From positions 310,001 to 374,000 of the forward strand of contig NZ_JAAKXW010000005.1 of the NCBI RefSeq assembly GCF_011752045.1: 64,000 nucleotides of DNA, read 5' to 3'. Shown in pieces: positions 9,538-18,797 of the stretch (within the stretch, counting starts at the first letter, position 1; each line of letters starts with the position of its first letter). The DNA comes from Microbacterium hydrocarbonoxydans (GTDB taxonomy: Bacteria > Actinomycetota > Actinomycetes > Actinomycetales > Microbacteriaceae). The position numbers and the translations under genes were made by a program. The notes beneath the pieces were generated by a model. That model was not told the origin of the DNA and did no database searches. It saw nothing but the letters and a program-made list of their open reading frames with translations.

Positions 9538-10479
9538 GTGACCGAGACCCGCAGACTCCCCGCGCCGGTGGCGCTCGGAGGAGCGGTCGCGATCGGCGTG
9601 ATGACGGCGATCCAGGCCCGCGTCAACGGTGTTCTCGGGGTGAAGGTCGACAACGGCATCGTCGCCGGCCTCATCTCGTTCTCGGTCGGCCTGCTCGTGC
9701 TCGTCGTGGTCATCCCGTGCATCCCGTCGGCGCGCCGCGGCGCGTCCCGGCTGTGGCGCGGCATCCGCAGCCGCACGATCCCGTTCTGGATGCTCCTCGG
9801 CGGCGTCTGCGGCGCCCTCACCGTCTCCACCCAGGGCATCACCGCCGGATTCCTCGGCGTCTCCCTGTTCACCGTCGGGGTCGTCGCAGGGCAGACCCTG
9901 CAGGGCCTCGTTCTCGACCGGATCGGCATCGGCCCCGCCGGAGTGGTCGCGGTCACCGGCGGTCGCGTGCTCGGCGGCGTGTTCGCCCTCGCCGCCGTCG
10001 CCGTGTCGCTGAGCGGGGAGGTGCTCGCCACGGCGCCCCTGTGGATGCTGCTGCTGCCCTTCGCGACCGGCGTGGGCATCGCCTGGCAGGCGGCCGCCAA
10101 CGGACGGCTCGCGCAGCGCGTGCAGTCGCCGATCACCGCGACGTTCATGAGCTTCGCCGGGGGCGTGGTCATGCTCTCCCTCGCCGCGGGCGTCAGCATC
10201 CTCTTCCGCGGCCTGCCGCAGGCGCCACCGGCCGAGCCGTGGCTGTACCTCGGCGGACTGCTGGGCTTCGCCTACATCCTGCTGGGCGCGTTCATCGTCG
10301 CGCACACCGGTGTGCTGCTGATGGGGCTCGGCTCGGTGCTCGGTCAGCTGACGGCATCCGTCGTCATCGATCTGATCTGGCCGGCCGCGTCCGGTCCGGC
10401 GCTCTGGCAGATCATCGCGATGGTCATCATCGCCGTGGCGTCCGTCGTCGTCGCCGTGCCGCGCCGGCGGCGACGCTGA
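9538..10479 (+). CDS. DMT-superfamily transporter (DUF606/YdcZ type)
   Basis: A 313-residue integral membrane protein with about ten hydrophobic helices arranged as two five-helix halves, as in DMT proteins fused from two DUF606 units. Each half starts with a similar small-residue-rich helix (GGAVAIGVMTAIQARVNG near residue 12 and FATGVGIAWQAAANGRLAQ near 180), consistent with internal duplication. It lies in the cytoplasmic membrane. The substrate cannot be read from the sequence. The start is GTG 9538 with a -10 box 7 bases upstream. Its stop is 4 bases from the end of the convergent nitroreductase gene. Confidence 0.85.
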   Translation: MTETRRLPAPVALGGAVAIGVMTAIQARVNGVLGVKVDNGIVAGLISFSVGLLVLVVVIPCIPSARRGASRLWRGIRSRTIPFWMLLGGVCGALTVSTQGITAGFLGVSLFTVGVVAGQTLQGLVLDRIGIGPAGVVAVTGGRVLGGVFALAAVAVSLSGEVLATAPLWMLLLPFATGVGIAWQAAANGRLAQRVQSPITATFMSFAGGVVMLSLAAGVSILFRGLPQAPPAEPWLYLGGLLGFAYILLGAFIVAHTGVLLMGLGSVLGQLTASVVIDLIWPAASGPALWQIIAMVIIAVASVVVAVPRRRRR

Positions 10480-10483
10480 CGGC

Positions 10484-11035
10484 TTACTTCTTCTTCGCCT
10501 TCTTCGGCATCCGCGTGACGAGCTTGCGGGCATCCACGGGCTTGCGCCGCCCCGGCTTCTTCCCGGCCGGCTTGCCGCCGACGTAGAGCCAGCCCAGGAG
10601 CTCCTCGTTCCTGCCGAGCCCGTGCGCCTTGGCCACCGCCTTCGCGCGCGTGTAGTGGCCGGTGCGCCAGATCACGCCCCAGCCGGCCTCGTCCAGCAGG
10701 AGGCTCAGAACGTGCGCGACGCCGGAGGCGACGGCCTCCTGCTCCCAGCGCGGCACCTTGTCGCTCTTGCGGTAGCTGGCCACGACGGCGATCAGCAGCG
10801 GGGCCCGCAGCGGCTTGGCGGAGGGCGAGTCGTCTCCCTGCGCCTTCGCGATCGCCGCTCCCAGGACCTCCCGGTCGGCGCCGCGCAGCTCGATCAGGCG
10901 CCAGGGCTGCAGCGAGGAGTGATCCGCGACGCGACCGGCGGCGGCGACCAGGTGAAGCAGCTCCTCGCGGGACGGCGCCTCCTCGGTCACCTTCGACCAG
11001 GACTGCCGCGCGCGGACGGCCTCGAGGGCGTTCAC
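10484..11035 (-). CDS. Nitroreductase-family flavoprotein
   Basis: A 183-residue protein of the FMN-dependent nitroreductase fold. ARQSWSKVT near the N-terminus provides the FMN-phosphate-binding Arg/Ser region, SSLQPWRLIEL follows, and GWGVIWRTGHYT forms the usual second FMN segment. The C-terminus is strongly basic (PKKAKKK), which is unusual for the family and might bind nucleic acid or membrane. The start is GTG 11035, overlapping the stop of msrB by 4 bases (GTGA), so the two are translationally coupled. A very long frame continues upstream but runs antisense through neighbouring genes and is rejected. Confidence 0.85.
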   Translation of the reverse strand: MNALEAVRARQSWSKVTEEAPSREELLHLVAAAGRVADHSSLQPWRLIELRGADREVLGAAIAKAQGDDSPSAKPLRAPLLIAVVASYRKSDKVPRWEQEAVASGVAHVLSLLLDEAGWGVIWRTGHYTRAKAVAKAHGLGRNEELLGWLYVGGKPAGKKPGRRKPVDARKLVTRMPKKAKKK

Positions 11036-11436
11036 GACGCGTCGGGGGTGAAGTTCAGGGCGATCGAGTTCATGCAGTAGCGGTCGCCGGTCGGCGTGCC
11101 GAACCCGTCGGGGAACACATGGCCGAGATGCGACCCGCAGTTCGCGCAGCGGACCTCGGTGCGCACCATGCCCAGGCTCGTGTCCTCGATCAGCTCGACC
11201 GCATCGGGACGGACCGACTCGTAGAAGCTCGGCCAGCCGCAGCCGGAGTCGAACTTGGTGCCGCTCTGGAACAGCTCCGCGCCGCACGCCCCGCACGTGT
11301 AGAGTCCCGCGCGCTTCTCGTCGAGCAGCTCGCCGGTCCAGGCGCGCTCGGTCGCCGCCTGCCGCAGCACCGCATACTGCTCGTCGCCGAGCTCGCTGCG
11401 CCATTCCTCTTCGGTCTTCTCCACGTTGTACGCCAT
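11032..11436 (-). CDS. msrB: Peptide-methionine (R)-S-oxide reductase
   Basis: A 135-residue MsrB that reduces methionine-R-sulfoxide in proteins. The zinc-binding CxxC pairs (CGACGAELF and CANCGSHLGH) and the catalytic Cys in RYCMNSIALNF are present. The start ATG 11436 is chosen from the family N-terminus (AYNVEKTEEEW) and from a minus-strand GAGAAT -10 box ending 6 bases upstream; the longer frame to 11466 would overlap that box. It is the first gene of a two-gene unit with the nitroreductase, a plausible oxidative-stress pairing. Confidence 0.95.
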   Translation of the reverse strand: MAYNVEKTEEEWRSELGDEQYAVLRQAATERAWTGELLDEKRAGLYTCGACGAELFQSGTKFDSGCGWPSFYESVRPDAVELIEDTSLGMVRTEVRCANCGSHLGHVFPDGFGTPTGDRYCMNSIALNFTPDAS

Positions 11437-11479
11437 GCCCCCATTCTCTCGCGTCCGGCGCGTCACGGCACGGTCGCGT

Positions 11480-11485
11480 CAGAAT
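11480..11485 (+). promoter_or_regulatory. -10 element for DUF2332 gene
   Basis: CAGAAT ends 6 bases before ATG 11492. The GGGAGG between them is too close to the start to be a normal ribosome site. Confidence 0.5.
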
Positions 11486-11491
11486 GGGAGG

Positions 11492-12487
11492 ATGACGACG
11501 GATGCCGTTCAGCGGCGCTACGCGCGCTTCGCCGCGGAGGAGGCGCCCGGCCGCAGCGACCTGTACGCCGAGTGGGCCTCCGGCGTCGCACAGGACGCCG
11601 TCGTGCAGGAGGTGCTCGCCAGGATCCCCGAGAACCGCCGCCAGCCGCCGCTCGTCTTCGCCGTCACGCGGATGCTCGGGGCGGATCTCTCCGGGTACGA
11701 CGGCTGGCGGGCGTTCGTGCTCGCGCATGCCGACGATGTCGTCGCGGAGAGCGCCGCGCGGGGCCTGCAGACCAACGAGCCGCTCCGGCTCGCACCGCTG
11801 CTGCCGCTGCTCGGGGAGATCGATGGACCGCTCGCGCTGCTCGAGATCGGTGCGTCCGCAGGGCTCTGCCTCTACCCGGACCGGTACTCGTACCGCTTCG
11901 TCGGCCAGGATGGCGAGACGCGGGCGGCTCTCGATCCGGATGACGGCCCCTCCCTGGTGACGCTGGTCAGCCGGGTCGAGGGAGAGCTGCCGCCGCTGCG
12001 GATGCCCGAGGTGGTCTGGCGTGCCGGCATCGACCTCGCCCCGCTGGACGCGCGTGAGGAGCGGGACCGCCGCTGGCTGCAGGGACTGGTGTGGCCGGGG
12101 GAGGAGGGGCGCGAGCAGCGCGTGGCCGCGGCTCTCGACATCGCGGCATCCGCTCCGCCGCTCCTCATCGCCGGAGACGCCGTCGACCGGCTCGACGCGC
12201 TCGCCGCCGCGGCGCCCGCGGGCGCCACGCTCGTCATCACCACACCCGGGGTGCTCGTGCACATTCCGCGCCCGGCGCGGGAGCGGCTGGTGGAGCGCAT
12301 CCGCTCGCTGCCGGCGCGCTGGATCACCATCGACCCTCCCGGTCTGCTCGACGTCTGGCGGCCTCCGGTCGACGCCGAGCGGTGGCCCGGCTTCGTCGTG
12401 GCGCTGGACGGCGAGGTACGGGCCGCAGCCGATCCGCTCGGGCGCTGGTGGGAGTGGCGCGCCGGCTCCGGAGCCTCGAGCGCTTAG
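11492..12487 (+). CDS. DUF2332 family protein
   Basis: A 331-residue cytoplasmic protein. Family hallmarks are the N-terminal YARFAAEEAPGRSDLYAEW segment, an RxPLVFAVxRxL-like stretch and the LLEIGASAGLCLYPDRYSY motif near residue 115, which resembles a SAM-binding glycine motif followed by an Arg/Tyr cluster. The function of DUF2332 is unknown; a methyltransferase-like fold is my inference from that motif only. The start at 11492 is chosen over 11426 because of the -10 spacing. Its TAG stop (12485-12487) overlaps the TAGCCT -10 box of the next gene. Confidence 0.85.
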   Translation: MTTDAVQRRYARFAAEEAPGRSDLYAEWASGVAQDAVVQEVLARIPENRRQPPLVFAVTRMLGADLSGYDGWRAFVLAHADDVVAESAARGLQTNEPLRLAPLLPLLGEIDGPLALLEIGASAGLCLYPDRYSYRFVGQDGETRAALDPDDGPSLVTLVSRVEGELPPLRMPEVVWRAGIDLAPLDAREERDRRWLQGLVWPGEEGREQRVAAALDIAASAPPLLIAGDAVDRLDALAAAAPAGATLVITTPGVLVHIPRPARERLVERIRSLPARWITIDPPGLLDVWRPPVDAERWPGFVVALDGEVRAAADPLGRWWEWRAGSGASSA

Positions 12488-12496
12488 CCTGAAGCC

Positions 12497-12754
12497 ATGC
12501 TGGGAGAGCTCACCGAGCGCGATCGCGCGATCCTCGCGCTGGAGACCGCGTGGCCGCGGCACGGCGGCGCGAAGGAGGAGGTCATCCGCGCCCAGCTGGG
12601 CATGAGCTCGGCACGCTACTACCAGCTCCTCGGCCGCCTCATCGACTCGGACGTCGCCCTCGAGTACGACCCCCTGCTCGTCGGAAGGCTCCGTCGGCTC
12701 CGGGACGGCAGGGCTCGCAAGCGCGCCGCACGGACGCCCGGCTTCGTCGGCTGA
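12497..12754 (+). CDS. DUF3263 small protein
   Basis: An 85-residue actinobacterial protein. An acidic N-terminus (LTERDRAIL) leads into a helix-turn-helix-like section (KEEVIRAQLGMSSARYYQLLG) and a basic tail (RRLRDGRARKRAAR). That layout suggests DNA binding, but no function is established. The mycobacterial homologue (Rv0430) also precedes a LytR_C protein gene, as here. The -10 TAGCCT (12485-12490) lies 6 bases before ATG 12497, so the message is probably leaderless. Confidence 0.9.
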   Translation: MLGELTERDRAILALETAWPRHGGAKEEVIRAQLGMSSARYYQLLGRLIDSDVALEYDPLLVGRLRRLRDGRARKRAARTPGFVG

Positions 12755-12810
12755 ATCCGGAGGCGGCGCGCGGGATGCGGGCGCCGTGCGGGTACACAGG
12801 CGGCTGCCAG

Positions 12811-12816
12811 TAGCAT
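12811..12816 (+). promoter_or_regulatory. -10 element for LytR_C gene
   Basis: TAGCAT ends 6 bases before GTG 12823. Confidence 0.55.
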
Positions 12817-12822
12817 CGAGGG

Positions 12823-13401
12823 GTGTCAAAGCCCACTCGCGACCGATTCGACGACGTCCCCCGTTCTTCAGGCCGTGTCGGGGCGCACCGTGCCGAGGCC
12901 CCGGGGATGAACGGCTGGGTGGTGCTGCTGTGGTCCTTCGTGGCCGCGCTGGTGCTCATCATCGGCGGCATCTTCGGCTCGCTCGTCGTGATGGGGCGGA
13001 TCACGCTCTTCCCCGAGGCGGTGCCCACGGCGGCGCCCGCCCCCGAGCAGACCGGCGTCGTCGACACCGCGTACTCGGTGATGATCCTCAACGCCACGGC
13101 CGAGGAGGGGCTCGACGAGCAGTTCCGGGAGCAGCTGATCACCGCGGGCTGGGTGCCCGAGACCGTCTATGCGAGCGACAGCAGCAGTCAGGACTTCGCC
13201 ACGACGACCGTGTTCTACGTCGCGGAGGAGGACGAGCTCGCCGCGATCGGGCTCGCCGATCTGCTCGGCGGAGCGGAGGTCAGGCAGAGCGACGCCTATG
13301 CCGACCTGAACACCACGGACGGCAAGCAGCTCACCGTCGTCATCGGCACCGACAGCGCGAGCACGGCCCCGGCCGAGTCCGAAGAGACCCCCGCATCCTG
13401 A
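12823..13401 (+). CDS. Membrane-anchored LytR_C domain protein (VirR-like)
   Basis: A 192-residue protein with a cytoplasmic N-terminus, one transmembrane helix (about residues 29-53) and an external LytR C-terminal (LytR_C) domain from about residue 75, containing the motif MILNATAEEGLDEQFREQL. It lacks the catalytic LCP domain that ligates wall polymers in LytR-CpsA-Psr enzymes. Its position after a DUF3263 gene and before groL matches mycobacterial Rv0430-Rv0431, where Rv0431 (VirR) affects vesicle release and the cell envelope. The functional equivalence is inferred from architecture and order. Confidence 0.87.
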   Translation: MSKPTRDRFDDVPRSSGRVGAHRAEAPGMNGWVVLLWSFVAALVLIIGGIFGSLVVMGRITLFPEAVPTAAPAPEQTGVVDTAYSVMILNATAEEGLDEQFREQLITAGWVPETVYASDSSSQDFATTTVFYVAEEDELAAIGLADLLGGAEVRQSDAYADLNTTDGKQLTVVIGTDSASTAPAESEETPAS

Positions 13402-13417
13402 CCGCCGCCTCCGCGGC

Positions 13418-13446
13418 TTGCACTCGATGGGGTCGAGTGCCAGAAT
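13418..13446 (+). promoter_or_regulatory. groL promoter with a second CIRCE-like core
   Basis: A TTGCAC -35 (13418-13423) and CAGAAT -10 (13441-13446) are 17 bases apart. The promoter also holds GCACTC-N9-GAGTGC (13420-13440), which has the same core sequence and spacing as CIRCE but diverged outer bases. Confidence 0.65.
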
Positions 13447-13450
13447 GGCG

Positions 13451-13477
13451 TTAGCACTCTCTCACTCTGAGTGCTAA
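13451..13477 (+). promoter_or_regulatory. CIRCE element (HrcA operator)
   Basis: A perfect TTAGCACTC-N9-GAGTGCTAA inverted repeat, the canonical HrcA heat-shock repressor site. It covers the predicted transcription start of groL. Confidence 0.97.
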
Positions 13478-15133
<1,656 letters not shown>

Positions 15134-15170
15134 GTCCCGGCCGCTGACGATCACCTCAGCGCACTGACAG

Positions 15171-15203
15171 AAGCGCCCCGGCCCTTGCGGCCGGGGCGCT
15201 TCT
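15171..15203 (+). terminator. Hairpin terminator after groL
   Basis: A perfect 13-bp stem (15171-15183 with 15189-15201) has a 5-base loop. Only a short T run follows. Confidence 0.8.
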
Positions 15204-15240
15204 GCGTGCGTCCCTGAGCTCGTCGAAGGGCAGGCGGAGG

Positions 15241-15528
15241 TCAGCGGAACAGGCTGGCGGAGTACCGGTCGGCATCCGCATACTGCGTCGCGGCCGCGCC
15301 GAGCGAGCTGCCGATCGACTCGAGCGTCTGCTCGACGTGCAGGGCCGCGCCGCGCCACTGCTCCGCGCAGCCCTGGAACGCGTCGGACGCGGTGCCGACC
15401 CAGGACGACTGCAGCTGGGTCAGCTGCGACATCAGGGTCGCGGACTCTGTCCGCAGACGCTCCATGGTGGCGCGGGCGGCGCCGTGCGCCGCGGTGACGG
15501 CCTCGGTGTCGACGGTGAAGACGGACAT
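15241..15528 (-). CDS. Solitary WXG100 (ESAT-6-like) protein
   Basis: A 95-residue helical hairpin protein. The WXG turn is SSWVGTASDAF, and flanking Ala/Gln/Glu-rich helices are as in type VII secreted proteins. The start at ATG 15528 has AGAGGAG just upstream; the longer frame to 15618 does not. No ESX ATPase, EccB/C/D or partner WXG100 gene is nearby, so it either uses an ESX system encoded elsewhere or has been recruited for another role. It contains one cysteine (FQGCAEQW), which is uncommon in the family. Confidence 0.9.
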   Translation of the reverse strand: MSVFTVDTEAVTAAHGAARATMERLRTESATLMSQLTQLQSSWVGTASDAFQGCAEQWRGAALHVEQTLESIGSSLGAAATQYADADRYSASLFR

Positions 15529-15653
15529 GGGAACTCCTCTCGATGGGGTTCCGACGATAGGTCCGCGCCGGTGACGGCATCCGCCTCGCGGCGAGCGATC
15601 GTCGCGCCCTGTGGACAACGGTCGTCGCCGGATGCCGGTGCAGGAGGAGCCGC

Positions 15654-17348
15654 TCAGATCTCCAGGGGGTCCAGCGGCTGGGTGTCCTCGAGGAGGTGCG
15701 ACGGCGTGGCGCGCGACGGCGCGAGGGGGAACGTCACCGTGAAGGTGGCGCCGCCGCCGGGCGTCTCGGTGACCGTGACGCTGCCGTGCAGCGCCTTCAC
15801 GATCGACGCGACGATGGCGAGGCCGAGGCCCGAGCCGCCGGTCTCCCTGGCACGGGAGGTGTCGGCGCGCCAGAAGCGTTCGAAGATCTGCTCCCGGATC
15901 TGCGGCGGGATGCCCTCGCCGTGATCGACGATCGCGATGCTGCCCGTGCCGCGCACGCGGTCGGCGTCCACGACGATCTCGATCGGGCTCTCCTCCGGGG
16001 AGAAGCGGCGCGCGTTGCCGAGCAGGTTCGTCACGACCTGGCGGACCTTGTTCTCCTCGCCGAGGACGATGGGCGGTGTCCGCACCGGGATGTCGGTCGC
16101 CTCGGTGAAGTCGATGGCCGGCACCTGCTCGGGAGCGCTGCGCGGCCGCCGGCGCAGACGCGCCAGGGCCGCCCTGGAGAGGCCTCGGGGCGTCGCGGGG
16201 GAGGGTGAGGCGATCACCGGGGTGCTGCGGGTCGTCACGTCGATGAGCGGGGCGTCGACCGTGCGGTCGACGACGGTGACGGTGCGGGCCGGTGCGGCGG
16301 CGCGCACATCGAGAGCCGCGTCTCGCGCGATGGGGCGCAGGTCCAGCGGCTCGATCTCCGGCTCCCGCTCTTCGTCGAGGCGGGCGAGGGCGAGGAGATC
16401 CTCGACGAGCACGCCCATCCTGATCGCCTCCTTCTCGATGCGCTCCATGGCCCTGGCCGTGTCCTCGTCGCCCTTGATGGCGCCCATCCGGTACAGCTCG
16501 GCGTACCCGCGCACGCTCACCAGCGGGGTGCGCAGCTCGTGACTGGCGTCGCCGATGAAGCGGCGCATGTGCCGCACCGTGCGGTCGCGCTGCGCGAGGG
16601 AGTGGTCCACGCGGTCGAGCATCGTGTTGATGGCGTAGTTGAGACGGCCGACCTCGGTCGTCGGCTCGAGATCGGTGAGGCGCTGGCTGAAGTTCCCCGC
16701 CGCGATCGCCATCGCGGTGGACTCCACCTGGCCGAGCCGGCGGAACGTCAGCGTCACCAGTCCGCGCGTGAGGAGGGCGGCGATCACGATCGTGATGAGG
16801 GCGACCGTGATGTAGATCCCGAAGTACTGTCCGATGATCCGATCGGCCGCGGAGAGCGGCATCGCCACGAGCTGCACGCGCAGCACGCCGCCCTCGCCCG
16901 GGGCGCTGGCCACCGCGGCGTGGAAGCTCGTCGACTTCGTGCCGTCGAGCGGGATGATGAGGTCCTGCTTGGCGAGCGCCTCCTGCAGGGAGTAGCTGGA
17001 CGGGAAGATCGGCGTGCCGACGCCCGAGATGCCGCCGGCCGTGCCGCGCAGGACGCCGTCCGCGTCGTACACGGCCAGGTAGAAGTCACGCGGCGTGTCC
17101 GTCTGGGTGTAGATGGTCTCGCCGTCGGACGTGGAGACCTCGAAGTAGCGGGACGTGAGGTCCGTGGACACCAGCGCGGGCAGCTGCGCGTCGATGTTGC
17201 CGATCAGGGCGCCCCGCAGGATCGGCACGGTGCCCAGTCCCGCGACGAGCAGGCCGAGCGCGAGCACGGCCACGGTGACGCCGGTGACCTTGGCGCGCAG
17301 GCTGATCGCCCGCCACCAGCGGGTGACCGCATCGGGCTTGTGCGCCAT
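15654..17348 (-). CDS. Two-component sensor histidine kinase
   Basis: A 564-residue membrane kinase: transmembrane helix 1 (about 20-45), an external sensor region (about 46-172), helix 2 (about 175-195), HAMP (about 196-250), HisKA with phospho-acceptor His270 in DASHELRTP, and HATPase_c with the N box NLLGNARRFSP, G1 DHGEGIP and G2 GGSGLGLAI. About 60 low-complexity residues (369-427, Pro/Arg/Thr-rich) interrupt the ATPase domain before the VLGEENKVRQVV helix, which is unusual. It lies 43 bases downstream of its response regulator on the same strand. The signal is unknown. Confidence 0.93.
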   Translation of the reverse strand: MAHKPDAVTRWWRAISLRAKVTGVTVAVLALGLLVAGLGTVPILRGALIGNIDAQLPALVSTDLTSRYFEVSTSDGETIYTQTDTPRDFYLAVYDADGVLRGTAGGISGVGTPIFPSSYSLQEALAKQDLIIPLDGTKSTSFHAAVASAPGEGGVLRVQLVAMPLSAADRIIGQYFGIYITVALITIVIAALLTRGLVTLTFRRLGQVESTAMAIAAGNFSQRLTDLEPTTEVGRLNYAINTMLDRVDHSLAQRDRTVRHMRRFIGDASHELRTPLVSVRGYAELYRMGAIKGDEDTARAMERIEKEAIRMGVLVEDLLALARLDEEREPEIEPLDLRPIARDAALDVRAAAPARTVTVVDRTVDAPLIDVTTRSTPVIASPSPATPRGLSRAALARLRRRPRSAPEQVPAIDFTEATDIPVRTPPIVLGEENKVRQVVTNLLGNARRFSPEESPIEIVVDADRVRGTGSIAIVDHGEGIPPQIREQIFERFWRADTSRARETGGSGLGLAIVASIVKALHGSVTVTETPGGGATFTVTFPLAPSRATPSHLLEDTQPLDPLEI

Positions 17349-17391
17349 GCGGTCCTCCCGGTGTGACGTCGGCGGCGAAGGGGATCGGGTG

Positions 17392-18078
17392 CTACTTGCC
17401 GACCTTCAGCATGTAGCCGAAGCCGCGCTTGGTCTGGATGAGGGACTCCTCGGTGTGCGGGTCGATCTTGCGGCGCAGGTAGGAGATGTAGCTCTCCACG
17501 ATGCCGGCGTCGCCGTTGAAGTCGTACTCCCACACGTGGTCGAGGATCTGCGCCTTCGACAGCACCCGGTTCGGGTTCAGCATGAGATAGCGCAGGAGCT
17601 TGAACTCGGTCGGGCTGAGCTCGATCGACTCGCCGCCGACCTGGACGTCGTGCGTGTCCTGGTCCATCGAGAGCTCGCCGGCGCGGATGATGGACTCCTC
17701 GTCGGCCTGCATCGTACGGCGCAGGATGGCCTGTGCGCGGGCGACGATCTCGTCGAGACTGAACGGCTTGGTGACGTAGTCGTCGCCGCCGGCGTTGAGG
17801 CCCTCGATCTTGTCCTCCGTGCCGTCCTTCGCGGTGAGGAACAGGATGGGCGCGGTGAAGCCGGCGCCGCGCAGGCGCTTGGTCACGCTGAACCCGTTCA
17901 TGTCGGGCAGCATCACGTCGAGGATGATGAGGTCCGGCTCCTCCTCCAGCACGGCGGAGATCGTGGCGGCGCCGTTGGCGACGGTCTTCACCTGGAACCC
18001 GGCGAAGCTCAGACCCGTGGAGAGCAGGTCGCGGATGTTCGGCTCGTCGTCGACGACCAGGATGCGCGCATCAGTCAT
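17392..18078 (-). CDS. OmpR-family response regulator
   Basis: A 228-residue regulator with a receiver domain (acidic pocket VVDDE, phospho-acceptor Asp54 in LILDVMLPDMNG, conserved Lys in VTKPF) and a C-terminal winged-helix DNA-binding domain (LSPTEFKLLRYLMLNP, ending RGFGYML). It pairs with the kinase immediately downstream. The pair resembles TrcR/TrcS-like systems in layout, but the regulon cannot be told from the sequence. A minus-strand CATAAT box (18085-18090) ends 6 bases before the ATG at 18078, so the operon mRNA is probably leaderless. Confidence 0.95.
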   Translation of the reverse strand: MTDARILVVDDEPNIRDLLSTGLSFAGFQVKTVANGAATISAVLEEEPDLIILDVMLPDMNGFSVTKRLRGAGFTAPILFLTAKDGTEDKIEGLNAGGDDYVTKPFSLDEIVARAQAILRRTMQADEESIIRAGELSMDQDTHDVQVGGESIELSPTEFKLLRYLMLNPNRVLSKAQILDHVWEYDFNGDAGIVESYISYLRRKIDPHTEESLIQTKRGFGYMLKVGK

Positions 18079-18135
18079 GACCCCATTATGGTGACTCCGG
18101 CCATGCGCGGGCTGATTGTCGGCCGGAACGGCGGT

Positions 18136-18687
18136 TCAGACGGCGGGTCCGTGCACGGCGGTGGCGACCGCGAGGGCGACGGATGCCGCGAACGGCGCGT
18201 CCGGATCCACCGTGATCCTGTGCAGCAGGAGGCCGTCGCACGCGGCCATGAGCAGGGGCGCGCGATCGGCCGCCTCGGGCCCGCCGATCGTGGCGAGCAG
18301 GGAGCGCGTCCAGTCCTCGAAGATCCGGCGCTGGCGGCGCAGCGGCGCCACGGCCTCGTCGTCGACGGCCTCCAGGAACAGCGCGTACCGGGCGCGGGTG
18401 CGCGCCGCTCTCGGCCCGGACTCGATCTCCATCACCCGGGTGAGCATCTCGACGAGGCCCTGCTCGGTGGTGATCGCCGCGGGGTGGCCGCCCTCGGCGC
18501 GCTCGCTCTCCGCGATCCAGTCGATGACGCCGGCCAGCAGTGCGGCTCGGGTGCGGAAGTGGTTCGAGGTGGATCCGGGCGGCAGGTCGGCCGCGGCATC
18601 CACTCGCCCGTGGGTGAGCGCGCGGATGCCCTCCGTGCCGACGAGGGTCACGGCGGCATCCAGGGCTCGACGTCGGGTGCTGCTCAT
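18136..18687 (-). CDS. TetR/AcrR-family regulator
   Basis: A 183-residue regulator. The N-terminal helix-turn-helix runs from about residue 8 to 50 (AAVTLVGTEGIRALTHGRVDAAADLPPGSTSNHF), followed by a ligand-binding helical domain. The start is ATG 18687 because a minus-strand TACGCT -10 (18694-18699) ends 6 bases upstream; the longer start at 18705 would lie beyond that box. It is divergent from the alpha/beta hydrolase gene, with two matching palindromes between them, so it probably represses both. Confidence 0.9.
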   Translation of the reverse strand: MSSTRRRALDAAVTLVGTEGIRALTHGRVDAAADLPPGSTSNHFRTRAALLAGVIDWIAESERAEGGHPAAITTEQGLVEMLTRVMEIESGPRAARTRARYALFLEAVDDEAVAPLRRQRRIFEDWTRSLLATIGGPEAADRAPLLMAACDGLLLHRITVDPDAPFAASVALAVATAVHGPAV

Positions 18688-18702
18688 GCGTCGAGCGTAG
18701 AA

Positions 18703-18741
18703 CACTATATTTCTAGTGACAAACGCACTATGAAAGTAGTA
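18703..18741. promoter_or_regulatory. Tandem TetR operators
   Basis: Two copies of CACTA-N6-TAGT(G/A), at 18703-18718 and 18726-18741, lie 23 bp apart centre to centre between the divergent TetR and hydrolase genes. The first is a perfect inverted repeat. Confidence 0.7.
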
Positions 18742-18797
18742 GAGTGCGGTGAGGGCCGAGTCGACCCGGAGAACGCACCCGACTTGGAGGTCTGCTC

